Position numbers and translations under genes: made by a program. From positions 1-10,268 of the forward strand of contig URSW01000040.1 of the NCBI GenBank assembly GCA_900550625.1: DNA of 10,268 nt. The letters run 5' to 3'. This DNA comes from an uncultured Eubacteriales bacterium. Its GTDB lineage: Bacteria; Bacillota; Clostridia; Oscillospirales; CAG-272. Below are positions 4,537 to 10,268 of this stretch, one piece after another (the stretch's first letter is position 1; every line of letters begins with the position of its first letter). Under the pieces are notes generated by a model. That model was not told the origin of the DNA. It worked only from the letters and a program-made list of their open reading frames with translations, and made no database searches.

Positions 4537-6096
4537 TCACTTGCGGCGGCGGACACCCCAAACTGCAAATCCGGCAACTATCAGGATACCCGGAACAACG
4601 ATGCAAAGAGTCCATTTCCAAGCGGAAGCCGTCTGCGATGTAACGGTGAGGTAAGTGGTTGACACGTTCTTTCCGATTATCGAGATCGACTCGGTCTTTG
4701 ACGACATCCAATGGAGCGTTGCGATAAAGAGCTGCGAATTGCCCTTCGTCATCTGATCCACGGAATCGCCGATCACGGAGATGCTCGAGTACCAGACCAT
4801 ACGTCCGCCGTCGGCGTTTTGCGCATCGTCGGAATAGGTCGATGCCGCGGCGACCATAAACTGTCCTTCGATATCGCCGTCAGCCTTCGCCACCGTGGTA
4901 TTCTCATCGACGGTCTTTTTAAGATACGCAGACGTTGTGGTGGAGAGGACGGGAGTCACCGTAACTCCTTCGGCTCCCTCGATCGCGCTAATGCCGTGCG
5001 AATACGGCATGAGAACACCGATATTCGAGGAATCGAGAAGTGATACGGGGCTTGTCGGTCCGTTTGAGCCGATTATGGGATAGAGGTACAGCGGATTGTT
5101 GTAGTAATTGCTCTGCGAACCTTCAAGCACAAGTCCGTCCTCGGACTTCATACCCATCATTTCGCATACTGAAGAGAGGTTCGGCATGCTCGCGCCGACA
5201 TTCACCTCATATCCGGTGATGAGGACGATATCTCCGCCTCCCTTGATATAGGTCTTGAGGGTGTCGGCTTCCTCCGCCGAGATATCAAGCGTAGGCGCAT
5301 AGATTATTACCGCCTCGGCATCCTCGGGCACTCCCTCGGACACAAGCGCAAGAGATGCAAGCTCGTAGTTCTCGGTCTCGATGTAGCCGGTATACTTTGA
5401 GGACAGACCCGTTTCCCCGTGACCGGTCGTATAATATATCTTCGGTATGCTGTCCTCGGCTGCTCTCGCAACGGCGGAGGTTATATCGCGCTCGCCGTAG
5501 AAAAGCCTGTCTGCGGTGGTTGACGGATACTGCCCCGTGCTGTAGTAATACTGCATCACATACTGCTGATATTCGCTGTAGCTGAGATCGCCGTAGCCGT
5601 CCAGGTAGTACATGTACATATCGTCGTAGCCGACGACCGCGCTTCTCTTATCGGACACTGCGATAACGCTGTTTGATTCGAGGCTTTCATTCGTGTACTT
5701 CGACACGAAATTGGGATCTATCGCGGGATCGACACGGACAACGGTTATCTTGTCGGAAAGCTCGCCGTAGCTGTTTACGATCCTCTCTACGCGGGTGTCC
5801 TCCTGACCTTCCTCGCAGATATAGTAAAGCTTGATGTCTTCCTTTATTCCTTCGAGGATCCCCTTCGTCGTGTCACCGAGCGAGAACACCGATTCCGCGC
5901 TCATATCGATCTCGGTAGCGCTTTTCGGAAGCACCGAAACGACGAGATTTATCACCACGACGATCGCAATCACGATCACCGACACCGCGACGGAATACGA
6001 CCCCGTTTTGAGGACGCGGCGGTTCTTCTTTTTCGCGTTTGACGCCTTCGGAGCTGCGTTTTCCGGATTCTGCACATTCATATTGTTGTCATTCAT
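4537..6096 (-). CDS. GldG-like ABC transporter auxiliary protein
   Basis: A 519-residue protein with a polar N-terminal cytoplasmic segment (1-32), one membrane helix at about 33-57 (VSVIVIAIVVVINLVVSVL), a long extracytoplasmic part, and a second helix at about 493-514 before a RRRK end. The extracytoplasmic part has the GldG/ABC-auxiliary features: a DTTKGILEGIKEDIKLYYI strand region, TTGHGE at 223-228, and the AVIIYAPTLDISAEEADTLK and IKGGGDIVLITGY segments. Family members work with an ABC ATPase and permease in a presumed surface-exporter complex; the gliding role of the Bacteroidetes proteins is not implied here. Residues 157-190 are strikingly Tyr-rich (12 of 34). GGAGG lies seven bases before the ATG, and the gene follows the permease with a 12-base gap. 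Confidence 0.9.
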   Translation of the reverse strand: MNDNNMNVQNPENAAPKASNAKKKNRRVLKTGSYSVAVSVIVIAIVVVINLVVSVLPKSATEIDMSAESVFSLGDTTKGILEGIKEDIKLYYICEEGQEDTRVERIVNSYGELSDKITVVRVDPAIDPNFVSKYTNESLESNSVIAVSDKRSAVVGYDDMYMYYLDGYGDLSYSEYQQYVMQYYYSTGQYPSTTADRLFYGERDITSAVARAAEDSIPKIYYTTGHGETGLSSKYTGYIETENYELASLALVSEGVPEDAEAVIIYAPTLDISAEEADTLKTYIKGGGDIVLITGYEVNVGASMPNLSSVCEMMGMKSEDGLVLEGSQSNYYNNPLYLYPIIGSNGPTSPVSLLDSSNIGVLMPYSHGISAIEGAEGVTVTPVLSTTTSAYLKKTVDENTTVAKADGDIEGQFMVAAASTYSDDAQNADGGRMVWYSSISVIGDSVDQMTKGNSQLFIATLHWMSSKTESISIIGKNVSTTYLTVTSQTASAWKWTLCIVVPGILIVAGFAVWGVRRRK

Positions 6097-6108
6097 TTTA
6101 CCGCCTCC

Positions 6109-6972
6109 TCAGTTCCAACGCTTCTTGTCCACCGACTGCACGGTGAGAAAACCGAACAGCAGGATCACAGTTACATAATAAACGACCGCGCCGATGTCGA
6201 ACACGCCGTACATGAAGGAATACGTCTTTGAGAATACCGCAAGAGAATTGAGTATTTTCTCAAACGCGCCTTCAAACAGAGACGATTTCACGACATAAAC
6301 GATGCTTGCGGCGACCACGAGAACCGTGCCTACCGCGGCGGATGTTACCGCATTCTTGGTCATGACATAGATGAGCAGCGCTGCCGCAATGCACAGGAGA
6401 ATGAAGAGCGCAAACGATGCGGCGGTCGAATCGGGGATCATCGCGCTGATATTGTTCATAAGGTAAAGGAGTATGAACACGCCGAGCGTGAGGACCGCCG
6501 AGATCACCTGGCTTTCGGTGAGGGAGGATATGAACATTCCGATCGCAATAAGGGCGCATCCGACGAGGAAGAATGCGAATATCGACGCATATGCGGTGAC
6601 GAAATACACATCGCCGTACACGGAAAGGATGAGCGGATAGAGGCAGAGTATCAGCGTTGAGATTCCGAGAACCGTGACCATCGCAAGGTACTTGCCCGCG
6701 ACGACAGCGGAGGTTCTTATCGGAAGAGTATAAAGAAGCTGATCCGTTCTCGCCGCGCGCTCCTCGGAAAACGAGCGCATTGTCAGTATCGGTACGATTA
6801 TAAGGAAAATAAACGATATTCCGGATATAACTCTTTCAAACTCCGGATATCCCGCTCCAAAGTTCACGCTGCAGGTATATATTCCCGCCATAAGGAGCAG
6901 AAACGCCATAAACACCGGTGCAATCATGCCGGAGAACAGGCTTTTCAGCTCGCGTTTATATATCGCCGTCAT
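6109..6972 (-). CDS. ABC-2 type permease (GldF-like)
   Basis: A 287-residue integral membrane protein. A short basic start (MTAIYKRELK) is followed by membrane helices at roughly 15-35, 47-65, 95-117, 125-147, 152-172, 184-204, 209-229 and 260-280; the exact number should be checked with a predictor. Between helices 2 and 3 is the segment TMRSFSEERAARTDQLLYTLPI (given by key residues 64-85), the coupling element typical of ABC-2/GldF permeases, which contacts the ATPase. It forms the transmembrane part of the exporter with the ATPase at 6973-8097. The ATG directly follows the TAA of the ATPase gene, and the ribosome site AGGAGG lies inside the ATPase coding end, so translation is probably coupled. 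Substrate unknown. Confidence 0.92.
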   Translation of the reverse strand: MTAIYKRELKSLFSGMIAPVFMAFLLLMAGIYTCSVNFGAGYPEFERVISGISFIFLIIVPILTMRSFSEERAARTDQLLYTLPIRTSAVVAGKYLAMVTVLGISTLILCLYPLILSVYGDVYFVTAYASIFAFFLVGCALIAIGMFISSLTESQVISAVLTLGVFILLYLMNNISAMIPDSTAASFALFILLCIAAALLIYVMTKNAVTSAAVGTVLVVAASIVYVVKSSLFEGAFEKILNSLAVFSKTYSFMYGVFDIGAVVYYVTVILLFGFLTVQSVDKKRWN

Positions 6973-8097
6973 TTATTTGTCCTCCTTTTCTCCGGAGCCG
7001 TCTCCGAAAAGGGAGGAATACTCCCCGGTCTCTTCCCTGTTTTTCTTCTTTGATCTTTTCGGTGCGGTCTCGTAATACGGGGAATATTCTTCCTCGCTCC
7101 GTGCGCCGTCCGCAGAAGAAGCCGCGCCTTCGGAGGCGTTCTCCGCATCTTCGGAGGAAAACTCCATATGCTCCTCGTTCACAAGCTTTATAAAGATATC
7201 CTCAAGGCTGAGGCTGTTCGACTCAAGTCTGAGAAGCGGTATTCCCGCCGAAGAAAAGGCGCGGAATATATCCTCTCTGATATCGCTGCCGGATTTCACC
7301 TCGACGTCGCACTTTACGGAAGAGGGGGTCTCGGTGAAGCTTACGTTTTCAATGCCGCGAACGGTCGAGACGATCTCCTTCACGTCGGCAAGCGGCGCGC
7401 GCGCCTCAAGCTTTATGACCTCGGTCTCGGAGAAGCTGCGGTTGAGGTTTTCCATGGTATCCGAAGCCACGATCTTGCCGTGAGCGATCACGATAACGTA
7501 ATCGCAGGTGGCGGATATCTCGGGGAGGACGTGGCTCGAAAGTATTACCGTGTGATCCTTGCCGAGTTCGCGGATGAGATCGCGTATCTCGATTATCTGC
7601 ATCGGGTCAAGTCCGACGGTCGGCTCGTCGAGAATGATTATCTCGGGATCGCCGAGGATCGCCTGCGCGATACCGACTCTCTGACGGTATCCCTTTGAAA
7701 GATTGCGTATAAGTCTGTCTGCAACTCCGTGGAGCGCGGTCTTTGTCATTACGTTTCCCACGGCTTCGGAGAGCTTTGCGGAGGGAATCTTCTTTGCGCG
7801 TCCCACAAAGCTGAGGTATTCCTTCGGGGTCATGTCGTTGTAGAGCGGCGGAATCTCGGGAAGATATCCTATCCGCTTCCGCGCCTCGAGAGGCTCCTCG
7901 TAAATGTCGTGACCGTCAACGATAACCTCGCCGTCGGTCGCCGCAAGGCATCCGCATATTATATTCATTGTCGTTGATTTTCCCGCTCCGTTCGGACCGA
8001 GAAATCCGTAGATACGTCCCTTTTCAACGGTGAAGCTGATATCGTCCACCGCCGTGTTCGGACCGTACTTTTTCGTCAGGTGTCTGACCTCTATCAA
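6973..8097 (-). CDS. ABC transporter ATP-binding protein (GldA-like) with acidic tail
   Basis: A 374-residue ATPase with all nucleotide-binding motifs: Walker A GPNGAGKST (34-42), the IGYLPEIPPLY region (76-86), signature LSKGYRQR (133-140), Walker B IIILDEPTVGLDP (153-165) and the H-loop SSHVL with His189. A C-terminal extension about 225-315 (EVIKLEARAPLADVKEIV...) is usual for this group. It energises export through the adjacent permease. The start is TTG at 8097, with GGAGG eight bases upstream and no ATG in a better position. The last ~60 residues (about 315-374) are an unusual low-complexity tail rich in Ser, Glu and Ala with a KRSKKKNR patch; they are probably disordered and not needed for ATP hydrolysis. 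First gene of the four-gene cassette. Confidence 0.94.
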   Translation of the reverse strand: MIEVRHLTKKYGPNTAVDDISFTVEKGRIYGFLGPNGAGKSTTMNIICGCLAATDGEVIVDGHDIYEEPLEARKRIGYLPEIPPLYNDMTPKEYLSFVGRAKKIPSAKLSEAVGNVMTKTALHGVADRLIRNLSKGYRQRVGIAQAILGDPEIIILDEPTVGLDPMQIIEIRDLIRELGKDHTVILSSHVLPEISATCDYVIVIAHGKIVASDTMENLNRSFSETEVIKLEARAPLADVKEIVSTVRGIENVSFTETPSSVKCDVEVKSGSDIREDIFRAFSSAGIPLLRLESNSLSLEDIFIKLVNEEHMEFSSEDAENASEGAASSADGARSEEEYSPYYETAPKRSKKKNREETGEYSSLFGDGSGEKEDK

Positions 8098-8341
8098 AGC
8101 TCTTACCTCCGATTTTTAAATTCCGATTGGATTTAATGTATAAATTTTATCATTCAAATTTGAATATTTATAGGAGATTATCTTATCATTTTGTCACTTT
8201 TTTCGTCCGACAATTTATTTTGACATAAAAGCCGACGCGAAAAAAGGACGTTTCTTACGCGTTATTAATATTCCGCATATCGGCGGAATATATTTTAGAG
8301 ACGGAAAACAAACGAAACACGTATCGGAGTTTATATTTTAC
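8098..8341. promoter_or_regulatory. Divergent promoter region between exporter cassette and calcium ATPase
   Basis: A 244-base AT-rich region that must hold both promoters. It contains a perfect 14-base palindrome ATTCAAATTTGAAT (8152-8165), placed to act as an operator for the leftward cassette. Leftward, TATAAA and GTGACA occur at a poor 19-base gap, and weaker pairs lie beside the palindrome. Rightward there is a perfect TTGACA (8220-8225), but no good -10 at 16-18 bases. A 9-bp hairpin ATATTCCGC/GCGGAATAT (8268-8291) lies in the ATPase leader. No promoter can be fixed with confidence. Confidence 0.45.
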
Positions 8342-10246
8342 ATGAACGAATGCTTTGTATCCTCCGGCATATCCGGCAAGCGAAAAGAACGCATCCGCAG
8401 GGATGTGATAACGTACTCCATCGAGCGCGGGCTCGGCGCGGACGAAGTCCGAAGAAGTGCGCTGAAATACGGAAAAAACACGCTTGAGAAAAAGGGGCGC
8501 ACTTCCCTCATGCGCCGCTTTCTCTCGAATTTCGGCGATCCGATAATAAGGATTCTGCTTGCGGCATGCGCGGTGAACATTCTTCTGAATCTGCGGGACA
8601 TAAACTGGATCGAGATCGGCGGAATTCTCGCCGCGGTATTCGTCTCCACGTTTATTTCAGCGGTTTTCGAGCATTCCGCGTCGGGCGCGTTCGAGCGTCT
8701 CAACGCGCGGAGCGAAGAATATTTCGGAGTTGTGCGCGAAGGAAAGCTTGTGCGGTGTGCGCAGAGCGATATCGTCGTCGGAGACATCGTGAAGATATGC
8801 GGCGGCGAGATCGTCCCGTGCGACGGAATCATGATCGCGGGGACGGTAAAATGCGATCAGTCGGTGCTCACCGGCGAGAGCAGGCACATTGAAAAGAAGT
8901 CCCGCGCACGCGGGGCGGGCAGCTTTGCGCCCGACACGTTCACCGGAAATCCCGAAAAGGACGACGAGGTTTTCTCCGGCTGCGCCATCATATCCGGCGA
9001 AGGCTTCATGCTTTGCATAAAGGTCGGAGAAAGCACATATTTCGGCTCCGTCGCCGCGAAGGTTCAGTCGGACAAAACGGAAAGCCCGCTCAAAAACAGG
9101 CTCGGAGAGCTTGCAAAGAAGATCAGCTTCATCGGATATATCGCGGCTTTCCTCGTGGCGGGAGCGTATCTTTTCAACTCGTTCTTCATCGATTCGGGAA
9201 TGTCTCTTTCCGTCATGCTCGCGCGGCTCTCCGACGCGCGCTTCACCGCCGGGGAATGTCTTTCGGCGCTGACGCTTGCAATATCGGTTCTCGTGGTCGC
9301 GGTTCCCGAGGGACTTCCGATGATGATCACCGTCGTTCTCTCTTCAAACATGAACCGCATGATAAAGAAAAACGTGCTCGTTCGCCGAATGGTGGGAATA
9401 GAGACAAGCGGAAACCTCGGAATCCTCTTCTGCGACAAAACAGGCACGCTGACCGAAGGAAAAATGTCTCTTTCGCGCATCATAACCCCCGACGGAGAGT
9501 ACCCGTCCGGAAATGCGTTTGTCCGGGACGGAGAGATGCTCGGGTGCATTCTCTCACCCGCCCCCTCGTCCGGCAGAAACCAGACCGACACGGCATTCTG
9601 CGCTTTTGCCGATTCGATGACGCCGCCCGAAACCTTCGCAAAGGTTCCGTTTGAATCCTCAAGGCGGTGCAGCGCCGCCGGAATCCGCATAAGCGGAGAA
9701 AGCGTCACCGTCGTGCGCGGCGCGCCCGAGATACTGCTCGGTCATGTTTCCCACATACGCCGAGGAGGCAAAAGATCGGCAATGACTCCGGCTGACATAT
9801 CACGCATACGCGATCTCGTATCGTCCCTCTCCGCCTCCGGGCGTGTGATAATGCTGTGCTCCGCGCCGGGGGACATGTGCGCACACATAATGAAAGGAGA
9901 ATTCCCCGATCTTACGTTTCTCGGCATCGCGGAGATATGCGACGGCGTGAGAAAAGACGCTCAAAGCTCCGTGCGCGATGCGCAGAAGGCGGGAATACAG
10001 GTCGTAATGATGACGGGCGACGGTGCACAGACCGCCGCCGCCGTCGCCGGAAAATGCGGGATTCTCACCGAGGGCGGCGTGTGCATAAGCGGCGATGTTC
10101 TCCGCGCGATGAGCGACGGCGAGGTTACCGACCTCATCCCGCGTCTGAACGTCGTATCGCGCGCTCTTCAGGAGGAAGAAGAAAGCCGTCATCCGGGTCA
10201 AATGACGTCCCTTTTCGATTTTTCATATAAAGTCCGGCTAAAATAA
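8342..10246 (+). CDS. P-type Ca2+-transporting ATPase (PMCA-like), truncated at the C-terminus
   Basis: The product has 634 residues against roughly 850-900 for the family. Present in order: cation-ATPase N-terminus, helices M1/M2 (about 68-110), actuator domain with TGES (177-180), M3/M4 (about 261-334) with the Ca2+-site motif PEGLP (322-326), phosphorylation site DKTGT (365-369, Asp365), an N-domain with PFESSRR and RGAPE (459-463; usually KGAPE), and VVMMTGD (554-560). After LNVVSRAL (602-609) the expected 'P.DKSRLVR' is replaced by QEEEESRH and an unrelated ending. The hinge motif TGDGVNDAPAL and membrane helices M5-M10 are therefore missing, and the pump cannot work as it stands. A two-base loss near 10189 would explain the first deviation, but the alternative frame also stops at once (10203-10205), so an insertion or rearrangement is likely. 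The ATG at 8342 has GGAG 12 bases upstream. Confidence 0.88.
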   Translation: MNECFVSSGISGKRKERIRRDVITYSIERGLGADEVRRSALKYGKNTLEKKGRTSLMRRFLSNFGDPIIRILLAACAVNILLNLRDINWIEIGGILAAVFVSTFISAVFEHSASGAFERLNARSEEYFGVVREGKLVRCAQSDIVVGDIVKICGGEIVPCDGIMIAGTVKCDQSVLTGESRHIEKKSRARGAGSFAPDTFTGNPEKDDEVFSGCAIISGEGFMLCIKVGESTYFGSVAAKVQSDKTESPLKNRLGELAKKISFIGYIAAFLVAGAYLFNSFFIDSGMSLSVMLARLSDARFTAGECLSALTLAISVLVVAVPEGLPMMITVVLSSNMNRMIKKNVLVRRMVGIETSGNLGILFCDKTGTLTEGKMSLSRIITPDGEYPSGNAFVRDGEMLGCILSPAPSSGRNQTDTAFCAFADSMTPPETFAKVPFESSRRCSAAGIRISGESVTVVRGAPEILLGHVSHIRRGGKRSAMTPADISRIRDLVSSLSASGRVIMLCSAPGDMCAHIMKGEFPDLTFLGIAEICDGVRKDAQSSVRDAQKAGIQVVMMTGDGAQTAAAVAGKCGILTEGGVCISGDVLRAMSDGEVTDLIPRLNVVSRALQEEEESRHPGQMTSLFDFSYKVRLK

Positions 10247-10268
10247 GTGTTGAGACTGCCTTTTTGTG
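10200..10268. other. Foreign-looking sequence at the break of the calcium ATPase gene
   Basis: From about 10200 the sequence becomes more A+T-rich, has stops in all forward frames, and no longer resembles the ATPase. It may be the end of an inserted element or the scar of a deletion; only 69 bases are visible, and no terminal repeat or transposase can be shown. Confidence 0.3.

Noticed and set aside
7168..7698. Plus-strand frame of 176 codons
   Set aside because: It is antisense to the ABC ATPase gene with its complete Walker and signature motifs.
9064..9708. Minus-strand frame of 214 codons
   Set aside because: It is antisense to the Ca2+ ATPase, which shows clear catalytic motifs in the plus frame.
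1..10268. CRISPR arrays, tRNA, rRNA
   Set aside because: No regularly spaced direct repeats, and no tRNA or rRNA signature sequences, were seen on either strand.

Overview
The window looks like chromosomal DNA of an anaerobic Firmicute, most likely a gut-type member of class Clostridia. The reasons are strong GGAGG ribosome sites, a TTG start, a GldA/GldF/GldG/DUF4340 exporter cassette of the kind common in clostridia, and a PMCA-type calcium ATPase. This placement is inference from gene content; no rRNA or other phylogenetic marker is present. Seven genes read leftward (minus strand) and one reads rightward.

Left part (1-1860, minus): a secreted matrixin-type zinc metalloprotease (988-1590) is followed 14 bases later by a secreted lipoprotein (281-973). 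After that comes the start of a second matrixin copy (1-138) that runs off the window. The two matrixin starts and their leaders are clearly duplicated. The copy at the edge has a one-base difference right after its ancestral start codon, which pushes the usable start to an internal Met. This protease/lipoprotein block is visibly richer in A+T than the rest of the window.

Middle (1590-3345): two long gene-poor stretches surround a gene for a 167-residue two-helix membrane protein (2435-2938). The first stretch holds two promoter-like blocks with matching sequence, a GC-rich block of unknown nature, a palindromic repeat and an intrinsic terminator. The second holds a clean promoter whose predicted start falls at the base of a 119-nt closed RNA domain. 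That domain is followed by a terminator hairpin, with a possible competing antiterminator, directly before the ribosome site of the membrane-protein gene. I consider this leader RNA the best candidate for something undescribed. A second copy of the palindromic repeat ends the next operon upstream.

Right part (3346-8097, minus): a four-gene ABC exporter cassette in the order ATPase (GldA-like), permease (GldF-like), GldG-like membrane-anchored protein, DUF4340 protein. The first three genes are tightly packed, and a 156-base gap with three hairpins separates the fourth. Divergent from it is a P-type Ca2+ ATPase gene (8342-10246). Its N-terminal two thirds are normal, but the reading frame leaves the family sequence near 10170-10200, before the hinge motif and membrane helices M5-M10. 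The gene is therefore broken or interrupted at the right edge.
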